Position numbers and translations under genes: made by a program. Below are positions 42,706 to 54,292 of a stretch of 64,000 bases of DNA, one piece after another. Origin of the DNA: Schistosoma haematobium (Eukaryota; Platyhelminthes; Trematoda; Strigeidida; Schistosomatidae). Numbering within the stretch: the stretch's first letter is position 1; each line of letters begins with the position of its first letter. The notes under the pieces were generated by a model. The model did no database searches. It was not told the origin of the DNA and saw nothing but the letters and a program-made list of their open reading frames with translations. Where the stretch lies: contig NC_067196.1 of NCBI RefSeq assembly GCF_000699445.3, positions 46,665,364 to 46,729,363 of the forward strand, given 5' to 3'.

Positions 42706-43970
42706 TGCTTACCACCAAGTTAATTAATATGAAAGCAGAACGAGATTAAAATAAAATCCGTACAAAAATAATTACATCGATTCGACATAATTTAAAACCA
42801 GATTAGTATGTATCCGTATGAATAACGGAAAAACCCTATCAAACCAGAAAGGTTTTGGCAATTATTTTGTCATAGACTAACAATTCAAAGCACTGAATAC
42901 CTATGACCCAACACAAGTTGTAAACAAGAATATTTGTTACCCTCGAGGTACAAGAAACCTATGAATGAATGCCCTGAAATATAATGATCCAAACTTTTTG
43001 AATTTAATAATGTAATACAGTTAATTCACAAACTATAATAAATGTGAAATATTGTTCGCTCTGGTTTTCAGTGTTACCCAACTGATATCAAACTATATGA
43101 ATCTTCACAAAATACCGATGTTACAATTCGATACTCTTTGTTCATAAACCAATTTGGTATATATATATTCATATATGAATCAAACGTCAAGTTTGTCCAG
43201 TTTATTAAACTACATAACCTGATTTTAAACATGTCAGCTAGGTTAATTGAAAAAAGTCGTTTTACGTATATTGACTTTGATAAAATTGAAAAACTTGGAA
43301 GTTTTAATTTATGTAACATAACTGCGATAACATACTGACCCTTTATGAATATTATGACATTGTCTCAGATTTCCCAATTTCTGAATTTTAAAAACAAATG
43401 ATATTCTATTCCAAAATTTACTGATTAATTTAAATCTAGATTTGTATGGGAGAATAGATAAAGGTTCACAAATCTGATTTACCTACTGGCTTAACAGGTT
43501 AATCATATGATCTTCTGTATATGTAGTTCTGATTATCCGCATACGCTTTTAAAAATCCCGCAATCAAAGTAAGAAAAAGAGTTGAGTAGATGACGCAATA
43601 ACGTAGGTTTAATACGATTAGTAGCAGCAGAGATCTACAGCTGCTTTTTTAAACACAAATCCGGTTTCAAATATTCGGTAGCTGTAATTTTAGCAAATAT
43701 TAAAAGTCAAGAGTTCGGTTTTTGCTTATTATTCTGACAATTTCAAGGTGTGTCACAGAAAACTGGAGGTCATTTAAAAATTCCTCGTTAACTCAAAAAT
43801 GAACCCTTCTTTCTGTCCTATTAGTATACTTGCTTTCGCAGTGATGTGTACATTTATATACACAGTTTATTGCAATACCAAAATAGTAGTTATCGATCTT
43901 TGAGCTTTTCACGGAATATTTAGTATTCTATAAGATATTTGATTCGAATACAGGGTGCTTTATGAATAAG
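42706..43970. other. AT-rich non-coding DNA
   Basis: No gene is supported. The two overlapping 66- and 81-codon frames near 43074-43338 lie on opposite strands and have no support. Confidence 0.35.
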
Positions 43971-43987
43971 ATAGTGTTAAACCTTTT

Positions 43988-44494
43988 TGATGAAGTTTCT
44001 TTCTCTGAGCTGGATGGTTTGGTCGTGGAGCTTTCATCGTTCTTCTGAACGACATCATCAGCACAAATTTGAGATAGAAGCGAAGTGTTCGAATTTCTCC
44101 ATATGCGTTTCAAAGCTTGTTCTGTACACCTCGACGTTGATTGGTTCTTATTGACCTTAAATTTGTCATTGTTTACTTCTTTGTTTTGGTTTTGTCTCTC
44201 ATTGGTTTGATTTTTGTTCCTATATTTGTGCATAATTTTCCTGATTGGTTGATAAATTGGAACGATTTCAATGTGCTTGTTGATTGCTGATCGAACTGAG
44301 TGCCACGCTTCTAAAAATTCTCTGGTGTTTTTGGAATTTCCTCTGTCTAAGATTTCCACATTTTTCCACTTGAATGAGTGTCCGCAGTTGTCCACGTGTA
44401 TTGATATAAGTGGGGAAGTATCATGGCGTCTGACTGCTAATTGATGCTCATGTAGGCGAAGGTGAAGGGGGCATCCGCTTTGTCCGATGTCCAC
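43988..44494 (-). pseudogene. PLE GIY-YIG endonuclease, C-terminal fragment
   Basis: The frame reads DIGQSGCPLHLRLHEHQLAV, then a variable part, HSFKWKNVEILDRGN and TREFLEAWHSVRSAINK. In GIY-YIG domains of PLEs the YIG strand is followed by an R..LK.H-type helix carrying the catalytic Arg and by a later Glu. Here the helix (RLHEH) and the EAW segment are present, but the tyrosine of YIG reads Asp and the GIY strand is missing. No reverse transcriptase is present. The C-terminal part is Asn/Lys/Ser-rich and includes WRNSNTSLLSQICADDVVQK, shared with the copy near 16.6 kb. This is a fragment, not a working gene. Confidence 0.75.
44012..44073 (-). ncRNA. Hammerhead-like motif of a PLE
   Basis: On the minus strand: GTG, core CTGATGA (complement of 44055-44061), one extra T, stem GTCGTTC/GAACGAT with an AGAA loop, GAAA, a minimal palindromic helix III AGCT, cleavage residue C (between 44028 and 44027), then CAC pairing with GTG. 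Helix III of two base pairs is typical of PLE-type hammerheads, which are thought to work as dimers. The extra base after the core is a departure from consensus. Confidence 0.55.
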
Positions 44495-44530
44495 CTGAGC
44501 TATAAATTCTCTCCACCATAGTGTTCAACC

Positions 44531-44885
44531 CTCTTTTGATTGCTTCTAAAGCGTCGTTACCTCATGAGTCGAAAAATACGGCATATAATAAAGACTTTAT
44601 TTGGATTTTTTATCTAACCAACTTCATCAGTATGATTAGGTTAATCTACACTTGTCTTTCTTGAATTTAATGTATCAAGAATTTTAAGTAGCTGATGTGA
44701 ATTAGGCGAAATAAAATGAATTCATATTATTCTTATAGAATTTGTGTACTGCACGAAATTATTTATGTGCATACTGTAATTCATGAGTTTTTTTATTATC
44801 AATGTGAAATAAATGCCTACACCAATTGATTAAATAATTATGCAAAATAAACAGAGAATACAATTTTCAATAGTGTTTCCTTCAG
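44531..44885. other. AT-rich spacer before candidate exons
   Basis: No gene or repeat seen. Confidence 0.35.
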
Positions 44886-45041
44886 ATCCCACAACTGGAA
44901 GTGCAAATTAATGTTACAAAACGACAACCAAATGTATTAATCTCACAGCTTCAATTGATATATAAACATATTCAACTTAATAAGCCGTATTACGCATTAC
45001 AATATAAACAAATTTATTTCATTTTATCGACAATTCCAAAC
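44886..45041 (+). CDS. Candidate internal exon, unrecognised protein
   Basis: The segment is bounded by 'tttccttcag' (acceptor) and 'AAAC|GTAAGTG' (donor), and is exactly 52 codons in phase 0. It reads IPQLEVQINVTKRQPNVLIS and ends YFILSTIPN. A second AG/GT-bounded, phase-0 segment (45220-45288) follows on the same strand, and an F-box exon lies at 46436-46568. Splice signals are good, but the peptide matches no family I can name. Confidence 0.45.
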
Positions 45042-45219
45042 GTAAGTGTTGTGATTTTTGAAAGATATGCTCGTCCTAAACTTATCTATTCGTATATTTT
45101 ATTTTAACAAAAATTGAAATGTTTGATTAACGGATTAATTTCTAGATTCTGCATATAATAAAATATCGTCTTCAGTAAACCACAGTTAAACGGTTAGATT
45201 GTTTCTGGTTATTCAACAG

Positions 45220-45288
45220 ATTTATACTATTGGAGTTCATTTCAAGTTGGGGATAAAGCTATTCATGAAACGTCTTCAAACTGTCAAA
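45220..45288 (+). CDS. Candidate small internal exon
   Basis: Acceptor 'tggttattcaacag' and donor 'AAA|GTTAGT' enclose 23 codons in phase 0: IYTIGVHFKLGIKLFMKRLQ followed by TVK. It could follow the 44886-45041 exon directly, since the phases agree. There is no recognisable domain. Confidence 0.3.
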
Positions 45289-45707
45289 GTTAGTCATGTT
45301 AGTATTTTGAAAAGAATTCCGAACTTTCTATTGAGAAAGTTTATTCATTTCCCTAACTTTCCATGTATAAACATCTTTGTTTTTCTAATATATAATTTGT
45401 TATCTCTATTTATCATATTTATATTGATTTTACTCTTCTAATATCGTATTCTTGATTTCTTTATTATCGAATGTTTTCCTTTGTTATATCCAAACTTATT
45501 ACATCATCTAGTTTAGATGAGTCTCATCTAAATGTAAATGTAACTTATTCATCTTTGTTTATTGAAATTAAATTAAAACTTGAATTTCTAATCATAATTG
45601 ATATGACAGGAAGAAAAGTCAAATTTAGATTGATTTACTTATTATGATTTTTGTTCAACATTAACTCCTTCTTTGTTCAATATGCTGATTATTCATTGTA
45701 GTATTTG

Positions 45708-45750
45708 TTTTGATGAAGTTTTGTTCTTTGAGCTGAATGGTTTAGTCGTG
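45708..45750 (-). mobile_element. 43-bp PLE scrap starting at the ribozyme cleavage point
   Basis: The minus strand from 45750 reads CACGACTAAACC and continues to CTTCATCAAAA, matching the PLE 3' ends at 16.6 and 44.0 kb. Homology starts exactly at CAC, the first bases after the predicted hammerhead cleavage point of those copies. The sequence before it is A-rich and unrelated. Confidence 0.6.
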
Positions 45751-45878
45751 TTTTTGTTTTCTTGTATGACATTTTATTCTCTATAATATACAATATTCTT
45801 TGTATTAAATTAACATCAACTATGCACAGAATGATATGTAGCATGTAATTTGTTTTAACTGTATGTATTTTTAATATA

Positions 45879-46099
45879 TGTGATTCCATCCCAATTATTA
45901 ATCAAAATGGGTGTACGAATCAGTATATAAATGAGTGTATTCTCGACCACTGTCGTTGTGTTTTGAGTTTAATAAATCTTCATATGTACCAGTTTTTGTG
46001 TTCTTACTTTCGCATCGCAGGAATCGCAGTGATGCATCCTTTTACAAGTATAACTACTAAGCGATTCTGATATCGTAATTAGCGACGACCCGATATAAC
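45879..46099 (+). repeat. Possible LTR remnant
   Basis: The segment begins TG, has a TATA-like 'agtatataaatgag' (about 45922-45935), an AATAAA about 45 bp further (45973), a GC-richer stretch with 'cgcatcgcaggaatcgcagt', and ends 'cccgatataaca'. This order fits a short LTR, but no target duplication or internal domain was found. Confidence 0.3.
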
Positions 46100-46435
46100 A
46101 AGTAGCATTCAATCAGAAGTCTTATCGATAATAAATAAATAAATTAATATAATTGTAATATCTCAATGAGTAGAAAAATTAAATTTTCTGACGTTTTATG
46201 ACTCAGTGTAAGCCACTTCGTCAGAGAATAAAATATGTTAATTTATTTATAACAATCTACTCAATGCCCAATTTATTCGAAATTATCAAATCAAACCATG
46301 GTAATGATACCTATTTAAATGAAATAACTTGGAAATAAAACCACCAAAATCTTTTATTATAGTTTACTGCTCAGTAAGAATATTTTAAAACTATTAGTTA
46401 GCACTTATGATCAATCATGTTTCCTATTCCCTTAG

Positions 46436-46568
46436 ATACAATTCTGGTGAAAAGTTTCTAAATTTATTACATTTTAGTATACTGGATATGCATCTACCAG
46501 CGGAAATCGAGACGGTGATTTTATCCTATTTAAATCCTATCAGCTTAATAACCTACACTACAGTATTG
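46436..46568 (+). CDS. Candidate exon with an F-box motif
   Basis: Acceptor 'cctattcccttag' and donor 'TTG|GTAATC' enclose 133 bp, one base plus 44 codons. The peptide contains LPAEIETVILSYLNPISLIT, which fits the F-box pattern LP.E....I[LF].[YF]L.P..L at the expected spacing. F-box proteins recruit substrates to SCF ubiquitin ligases through Skp1. Only the first two-thirds of the roughly 40-residue F-box is in this exon; the usual [VC]S/CK.W part should be on the next exon. The open segment at 47009-47176 begins in a compatible phase but does not show that motif. The upstream phase does not join directly to the 45220-45288 exon. Confidence 0.5.
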
Positions 46569-46574
46569 GTAATC

Positions 46575-46650
46575 ACAAGAAGTCTTCAGCCTAGTACCTT
46601 TTGCTTCATGCGCTAAACACGTTATCCACTGCTCTACTTAGTTCGAATAG
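46575..46650 (-). repeat. Weak tRNA-like SINE-head remnant
   Basis: The minus strand 'actaagtagagcagtggata' and following bases resemble the A-box half of the SINE heads. No B box or ribozyme is kept. Confidence 0.3.
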
Positions 46651-49144
46651 ACACTAACTTGTTCCACGAGTATGAATGTATTAATATCCATTGAACGAGT
46701 TACTGATAACCTAGGTTCAAGGCCCCAGTATATAATGAAAAGCGGAATGTACTAATTATACAAAAACTTTTGACAATGTTAAAATGAAGTAATGTGTTCA
46801 GAATGCACATATGGGAATAAAGACTCATCAATTGGGGTTCTGAATATCAACAAGGAGAAAATATAACCCCTTACCAATTTCATTATATCTTATATACGTG
46901 AATTGATCAAACCAGTAAAATAAATCAACTTTGTATTACATATGTACCGTACTTATGCCATATATCTTGTGTTTACAAATTTTATTGTTACAAATAAAAC
47001 TCAACAAGACCCTCCAAGGAAGTATGTATTTTTGCCATGTCTCATCACTACATTCTTATAACCTGCTACCAAAATATTATTGTGGGAATCTGTTAGGATG
47101 GATAAGTAACTATGGAGACCATTTAAATGTAGTAACAGTCAATGTTTTTGAGTCTCATTATTGGAATGGACGTTAGGATGCATACACATCTGAATAACGA
47201 AACATAAAGAGGATGACACACGATTTTTGAATTTACCGTTAACTACGATACAAAAATATAGTGAAAGTTGTACCTGGAAGCATTACAAAGGCACCCACTC
47301 AGAGTTTACAGAGACTAGTCTAATGTAGTACTGAATATCAATAAAACAAACCCTTAAAAATAGTTAACAAACATTTATTTATTTGGTATAACTATAAAAG
47401 CTAAGTGGTTGGCAGCACCAATTATTAGCTACTTGCTTTGGTTGTATGGTGTTTGCTCCATAATTCTTTATAATCATTGATTCAACCATGAAAGTGCATC
47501 ATTAGGGTGCAGGCAATACAGGAAAAAACAGTTATTCACTATGATAACTGATTTCAACTGGTTTCCTAGATAATATCATTATCACCTGATCAATACTGTT
47601 CTTACTTTATAAAATCAGTTTGATTTTATGTGAAAGTTACTATGTTTAGTAGTCGGTCACGGTTTTTCCACATGTAAAATAATCATTGCATCATCAATAA
47701 TTTATTAATGAATTACTAATAATCTTTCTCATGTCATTTTATTAAGATTGAATTATTAGGAAAAAGTCAGATTTGACATTTTAATTAAAATGAGTGATGA
47801 ATGTGTAAATACAGTTGTCTACTGCAGCATTTATGTATCATTTATCATCATATATTACATCGTCTTTGATGCAAATATAGAACAAAACTATAAAAAAAAC
47901 ACTTCTGAGATAATTTACTGATTGGTTTTGTAGTACATTTCCATTACAGTTACATAATTAAAGTGAACTTCTAGTTGAAAGAATTTGTAACAGGTAACAG
48001 AAACTAGTCATGTTATCATATAAATAGTGACATGAAATTAGATTCAAAGATATTCATAATATTTTTGATGAAAATCATAGTTGTCATATATCATAAACAA
48101 GTGAATTTGAATAATTAACATTTACGAACTCTATTTCAATATATGATATTGTTGTAACTGAATAACTGATTTTGATTTATTATTGTTGTCATTAAAAATA
48201 ATCATATATTATACTGAATTCGGTGGACGTTGCAGTTGCACCAAGTCTCGTTAGGGGTGAATGTGATGCATGTGACATTTGTTTAGACAAATAACTAAAT
48301 CGACAAGTAAAGTTTAAGGCTTAAATCGAATGATTCTCTTCTTTATTCTCGAAAGAATTATATGAAATGAAATGTAAGGATTGACTTGTTATTCAGAAAA
48401 ATAGTAGAGATCTAACCTTATTCATATAAATTTAGGATTACAGTAAACCGTTGACTTAACAAAATGTTTTCAGCAAACCAACTATTTACATAACGTAATG
48501 GGACATAGTTTTAGAGTGTGATTGCTAACAGATGTACATACTGAAAACGTGTTTGTACATAACTTAAGTTTACTGAATTTTGGAGGTTCACAGACTTCAA
48601 AGCAAATGACAATGAAATGATGCAAAGCGTAAAGCTAAGTTTTCTTGAATCGACCTGTTTTTACTGTCCAGTGTATAGTTTTATCACAATCATTCTAAAA
48701 TCTACAGTTAGTTGATTGGTGAGTACTGATCAGTGTGATTTCTGTCTAGTTTTTAATTGGTCCGACTATATGATTGACGACGTTTCAGACTATGAAGATA
48801 GATGACACAGGTTCTAATCTTAAAGGAATCATTAGCTGCCTCTAAACGCAGTGCATGCCTTATCAAAGAATGTTAACTAAAACGAAAACTAAGTCAAGTA
48901 GGGTTGCCGTTCATCTACCTCTAACCAACTAACGTCTCATAAAGAAATACTGTTATGGCAACATTTGACTTATTTATTTATCACCATATACGTTTTTTCA
49001 AGAGTTACTTGCAAACTTCTTTTTAAAAAGCATGTTGCTTAGATAACAATTTTGGATGGTTGCTGACAGTCAGCTGAAAGAATAATCTTATTTATGTGTA
49101 TAAGAATCAAAAGCAAACAAATAAAATATATCGTCCTTGGTATA
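46651..49144. other. AT-rich DNA with SINE scraps and one possible terminal exon
   Basis: At 47009-47176 an open segment after 'tcaacaag' reads NLLPKYYCGNLLGWISNYGD within 55 codons and ends in TAG. It looks protein-like, but the acceptor is weak. Sm-alpha-associated scraps lie near 46800-46860 and 47280-47345. The remainder shows nothing. Confidence 0.3.
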
Positions 49145-49435
49145 GTTGATTTGCGGTTATCAGTGGATACTAGGATGTCCGTTTCGACTTATTCGGAACT
49201 TTTGATCTAATTGTATCTGCATTCCACTAATGGATTATCCACTTAAATAATAGGTTCAATTAGTTCGGATATGCTGGATAGTAGGAAAAGTGTATTTTGG
49301 ATTCTAATTCTAACCATATACCAAATATAATAAGATGATGCTATATTAGGGGGAATCAGTACAAGATTTTAATACAGAAAGAGAGACTGATCAGTTGTAA
49401 TACTGAATCTCAACAAACTACTATAACTGAATTGT
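49145..49435 (-). repeat. Decayed Sm-alpha-like remnants
   Basis: The minus strand near 49160-49215 keeps 'ataagtcgaaacggacatcc', a ribozyme outline without a core. At 49380-49430 the plus strand has 'gagactgatcagttgtaat', the segment that accompanies Sm-alpha copies elsewhere in the window. Confidence 0.45.
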
Positions 49436-49618
49436 TTTATTGTATCTCATTATATAAGCATGAAATAATTCACAAAACGTCTAAAATGAGATTTAAGTTT
49501 CAAAAAAGTTTTTTTTATTCAGGTAAAAAATGCTCTAAAACAGTGAACAACGTTTTTTTTTCAAAAAAGTCATCCATTTGACATTAGGAATCATTTATCA
49601 AATGTATTGTATTTTATT

Positions 49619-50092
49619 TATTTATTTATTTTAACACATAGATATTGGTACAACGAGGCACCAAATACATATGCGCCACACAAATCTCATTCGATATGTG
49701 TGTGGGCTGTGATACTGTCCGGGTGCTGGAACCGAAGCAGGTGGTATTCTTAAGGGGCCACTCCCCAAGCCTTCGACCTGAAGGTCTGATCCACAAGATA
49801 GTGGAGTATCGTAAGGAGATGCAGTCCCATGGAAGCCGGTGACCAAGATTGGTTCATACTACATTTGTTCCCTCAGGATACTGGAGCCTATGTGCACCAT
49901 TAGTTTGGAATCCGGTTAAAGCGCCGGACATTCGCCTTTCGTCCTCTCAATTTCGTAAACGACACCCCCGCCACGAGAAGGCAGTGAGTAGGACTTCCCT
50001 GGAAGAGACTATGTACGCGTGGCCATGTGAGAGCATTTCGAGAGGGAGAGCGAATTCTCCCCACTCTCGGTCGTACCAGGGCATTTGGGGGC
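49619..50092 (-). mobile_element. 0.5 kb GC-rich retroposon, second complete copy
   Basis: A 474-bp insertion in the opposite orientation to the copy at 3288-3812, flanked by the perfect 13-bp repeat 'attgtattttatt' (49606-49618 and 50093-50105). It starts 'gcccccaaatgccctgg' on the minus strand and ends in AAATAAATA repeats. The two copies share their 5' base exactly and differ by substitutions and small indels. Open frames of 64-99 codons on both strands are not conserved as proteins between the copies. Confidence 0.85.
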
Positions 50093-50105
50093 ATTGTATT
50101 TTATT

Positions 50106-50680
50106 ATCTATCATTCACAGGATTAAACTAATAGAAATTATTCTATGATAATAAGTTAAACATTCTATCAAGAAACATTGTTTTCATTAATTGTATTTCC
50201 TAAGAGGAAATTCTTGCAAAACTTCCACCTATTTCATCGTTAATATAATAAATACAATAGTTATCTTGGAATAATTGGTGTATGGGGGGTATGTGTGTGT
50301 TTATCATTCTATAAAATAATTTCTTATCAATTCATAGTATTCAATAGTCATTTTCGGTATTGTTTATTTGCTCCTCTTTCTTCTTCTATCATTATTATTA
50401 TTATTATTATTGCTATGCTTACAAACATTTTTTTCGACAGTTTTAACCAATCAAAAAAGAAGAAAACTACACACAAATTTTGTCAACTCTCAATTATTTT
50501 TTAATAATCTAATTTATAAATTTATTGAGATTTCATGTATAATTATCTAATGTGTATACTATCTATCATTCAATTGTCCTTAGTCTAATTAATGTCATAT
50601 GTGTTTATCTTATTTAGTTGAATAAACGAAAAACGAAAAAAAATATTTTTTTTTGAAAGTGAAAAAAAATATTTAATCAA
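50106..50680. other. AT-rich DNA upstream of a candidate gene
   Basis: It contains an (ATT)n tract at about 50389-50411 and A-rich sequence just before the ATG at 50681, which may be 5' UTR. The frames at 50295-50504 and 50368-50550 have no support. Confidence 0.35.
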
Positions 50681-50897
50681 ATGTTTCACAATAATAATAA
50701 TAGTAACCGAATGGTTATTAAATTTATATTGATTCTTTGTTTATCACCATCATCACTTATATCATTATTGTCTATGTTTGTTTTAAATTCATGTGAAGCA
50801 TATTATTTACCAGTGAAATATAATTTTGATCATGATTTAATTGATTATTTAACAAATGTGAGTGAATTAAAATATTATCCACGTCAAACAAGATCAT
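50681..50897 (+). CDS. Candidate first exon of a secreted protein or prepropeptide
   Basis: An ATG after an A-rich leader opens a frame of 72 codons that meets a strong donor, 'agatcat|gtaagt', in phase 1. After a short polar start (MFHNNNNSNR) comes a long hydrophobic segment (MVIKFILILC... LSMFVLNSC) and a plausible signal-peptidase site after CEA (residue 40). The predicted mature start is YYLPVKYNFDHDLIDYLTNV and continues ELKYYPRQTRS. A second Met at residue 11 would also leave a complete signal peptide. The mature part is short, acidic-amphipathic and Tyr-rich, compatible with a neuropeptide or small secreted protein, but no dibasic site or known family is seen. The next exon was not found. 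Confidence 0.5.
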
Positions 50898-51006
50898 GTA
50901 AGTTCATGTTTAGAGAAATAATGTTTCTTCTTTTTGTTTTTTTTACCTATAAAAAATACCTATGAAAAGTAATTTATACCAAAATACTCATCAAGATTAG
51001 AATGAA

Positions 51007-51142
51007 TAGTTTGACAGAAATAGGGCGCCAAGTATTTATACACTGAAGAAGTCTAGACAAATGAGCTGAACGAAATGTTGGAATTATACTAAATTTCAAT
51101 CGATGAGATTATTTCAAATATAATTTTCACATATAATGACTT
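51007..51142 (+). repeat. PLE-like hammerhead repeat fragment
   Basis: It matches the minus strand of 56873-57033: 'actgaagaagtctagacaaa', GAACGAAATGTTGG, then 'attatactaaatttcaatcg' and 'atgagattatttcaaatata'. The core here is CTGAAGA, and the stem I bases beside it no longer pair. Confidence 0.6.
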
Positions 51143-53908
51143 ATCCATGAAAAGGTTTAATTTGTTTTTCTTTAATGTATTATCTGTTATTAATATGGTT
51201 TGTAATTCGTTTCATGAAATTTTTCGTTTCATTACAGTATTAATAATAAATACAGTGAAAATTGGACGAGAATCTACTGAAATAAATACTTTTTGGTTAG
51301 TTACCTAAATCTTTTGCATGAAGATTAGTATAATTGTTAACTGAAAACTATAGATTACTTGTTTGTTGACGGAGAAAAATATCTGTAATGAGTTTTTCTA
51401 CATAAATAAGCAGAGAACCGTTATCCATGCGATTGTTGTCAAAATCTAATAACTATATAATAATAAACTTATAATAATTTCAAGTATTATCATCTCTGGT
51501 AATTAAAATCAAACTACAAAGCTTTTCTTGATTTTAAAAATGAAAATGTCATTTATCTGGACACAAATCACTTAGATATGATTCGTTCCAAAGATAGGTC
51601 AGTTGCTAAATATTGGTAAATTAAAGGAATCATAAAAAAAATTATTGTTGTTATGTAGTGGGTCTTGATGAAATTCAAGAAAACCAAACGTTTTAAAAAG
51701 GTTGAAGACTTTATTGTTTATGAGATATTTTAGTATGATCTAATGTTAACTTTACCATTAAATACTAATTACATTGAATACTGTCAAATATATTGAATAA
51801 AGTTGACGTTTTGGATTTTTGTTAGATATTTGCATTTGTAATAAATAATAATGTGATTATCAGAAACTATAAACAATATATGCATGACAGTCAGCTTCCA
51901 TGCAACGTTATCCTAACTGACATTAGTTAATCTTATGTGGCAGTCATACTGAATGAAAATTGAAAATACATATCATCTTACTACATATTTATTTCTTAGA
52001 GCGTATCTATCTCTACTAATATATTGTAAGGTGTGATAATGAAACTAACTAACTTTACATCACAATTAATTCGTGGAGGTCATAAATTTTTTCAGGTAGC
52101 TGGGAGGAAGTCGTGATAGTATGTTCAATGTTTGTACCATTAAGATACGAGCAATACCTATAAAGCTGGTAACTTTTCAAAATATTAAAATTCATTACTC
52201 AGCTTCATTTAGCGCAAATTATATGTAAATGTCTTCTTCTTAATTGCGTTTAGAAATCAATCATCAAAGCTGAGTTACCCCCTGACTTTTGTTACTGAAG
52301 GCTAGTATACTATAACTTGCATAGTACAGAATCGTAGTCAGACGTTGATTTTTTTTCTTAAACACCTTTTTCTTTTACTTTTGAACAAACTATTTCCAGA
52401 TAACCCGATTAACAAATCTCTAAAGATAATATGTAACAAAATAAGGCATTTTATTCGTTAAAAAAACGATTTTTCATAAACTCTGGGAAAACTGAGAATG
52501 GTGTGAAACTGGTATAAATTGGTAAAACGCTTGTGTAATATTCAAATAGGACAAAAAACAAAGGTCAAAATAGACTAATCGGAAGATGAGGAAAACAAAG
52601 ATAGTAAAGAAGAAAGGATGTGAATTACACTACTCTGGATAATGAGTCAATGTTACCAGGGTTTGAATAGTTTAATTACACCTCGTTTTTGAACGTACTG
52701 TGTTTGTCATCTCTTTTGTGTCACTTTATTTCTTTTTTGCAGACATTTTGATTCAATCACCCCATATCTTTTCCGGTATTATTGGTTTATTATCCAGAGT
52801 GATGTAATTTATAGCGTGCTTACTGTTTATTTTTGCTTGACAATTTGTCTAGTTGACTTAAATTTTATTTATATGTAAATGCCTTAACAGGTATAGGTTT
52901 CTTCAGACTGTTCGAAATGTATTGCGCTAATACACTGAATGGTTCTAATAAACTTCATTTTCTCATTGTATTATCTTATATAGTATTTTTACGTCATCTA
53001 ATCAAATATTCTCATTCTTATTTACACTTCGTTTTCGTGTTCAATGGTTTGTTTTATTTATATTAAATGATTCATATTATTTGAAATATTTTCGATGTAT
53101 ACTGAACATCTAGCCTTACGTATGAACGTATGAATAACGATAAACTATCCTTCACAACTCATGTCACGGTGAACATCCATAAGTTTTAGCAGGATAACGC
53201 TATAAACAATGAACCTAAAATCATCGGTTTTCACAATTTACTTTGGTATTTTTTTAATTCTTGGTTGATTTCAAAGTGCATTTTACGGGACAGTTTCAGT
53301 TTCTTCTGTTGAAATTAAATTGTGAAATAAGATTATTTACTGTAAAATCGAAATCGAGGAGAAAAATGTTTATAATATGTTAAAAGACTAAATTACTTAA
53401 AGATTTGTGTTAGAAAAATAACTTCAGGTATCTAGAACTAAATAATACTCAACTGAAAGTTATACACGATCATTATGGGGGTTTGCGGGGATCACTGAAT
53501 GTTGTTAAGATCATCAATTAATATGAGTTAGACGACCGTTGAAAATAATCGTTGTTGGCTGATAACAGTGTTAATGAGAAAAGTAACAATAGTAGACAAA
53601 GTTCTGAATTTACCCTGAACAAATTCTGGTTTTCTTGGAATGCTTGTGTAAATTTTAACGACTGTTTCAATCACAAACTGACGTCACTAGGAGAAACAAT
53701 AGGAATCGAGAGAGTCTGGATTGATATCTGGTTCTAATTTAAAACCCATTACTAGCCTGCACTGCTGCAAACGGTTTGTAAATATTCTCTTTTTATTTTA
53801 AGAAGATATGTTAAAGTAAAAACTCTTAGTAAAACTATGGTCTGACAAGTAATCATACGCCATCAAGAAAATATTTTTTCATATTATAGAAAACAGTTAC
53901 TTTTATTG
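51143..53908. other. AT-rich non-coding DNA
   Basis: No gene is supported with confidence. A 61-codon frame at 53552-53737 is rather protein-like and follows 'gctgataacag', but has no clear donor or domain. Confidence 0.35.
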
Positions 53909-54292
53909 AGTTCGTGAAACGAACAATGTTAGATCACCATTGTAAACTTAGAAGCACTAGAAGCCCTTTTCATCCTGGTACGCATCTTCTCGAAAGTACT
54001 CGATGACCATCTCCACGCGCGACTCGAACTCGGGACCTACGGGCTCACACGCAAACGCTTACTTTCTAGATTACTGAGCCAACATCCAACTGCGTTATTG
54101 TATAACTCCAACTAATCCACGACATTGTACGACTATATTCCACTGACTTTAAATGGTTACTGCTTCACACCAGACATGGTGTTGAACTCCACTGGTCGCG
54201 ACTTTTCTGTAGAATTTCGACAGTCCATCTAGTGGTTCCAGGTTTTCAATGGCAGTCTAACATTGATCGGATCATGATCTTCACAACCTAGT
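53909..54292. repeat. Hammerhead SINE with an inverted second 3' end
   Basis: 53909-54228 is a minus-strand copy with leader, a tRNA-like head (B box region 'gactcgaactcgggacc' on plus) and a decayed ribozyme. It is followed directly by a plus-strand 3' piece (54229-54292: 'tagtggttccaggttttcaa' and the tail). The two tails face each other in head-to-head orientation. Confidence 0.65.

Larger units (their letters stand above)
43984..44517 (-). mobile_element. Penelope-like element, 5'-truncated copy
   Basis: A 534-bp insertion is flanked by 13-bp direct repeats with one mismatch ('atagtgttaaacc' at 43971-43983, 'atagtgttcaacc' at 44518-44530). On the minus strand it starts GGTGGAGAG, runs through the second half of a GIY-YIG endonuclease and a Lys/Asn-rich tail, and ends with a hammerhead-like motif and CTTCATCAAAA. 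The same start and end sequences occur at 16509-16750, which supports these limits. Confidence 0.75.

Noticed and set aside
53552..53737. 61-codon protein-like frame
   Set aside because: Begins at a non-ATG codon, has no convincing donor or poly(A) signal, and matches no domain I recognise.
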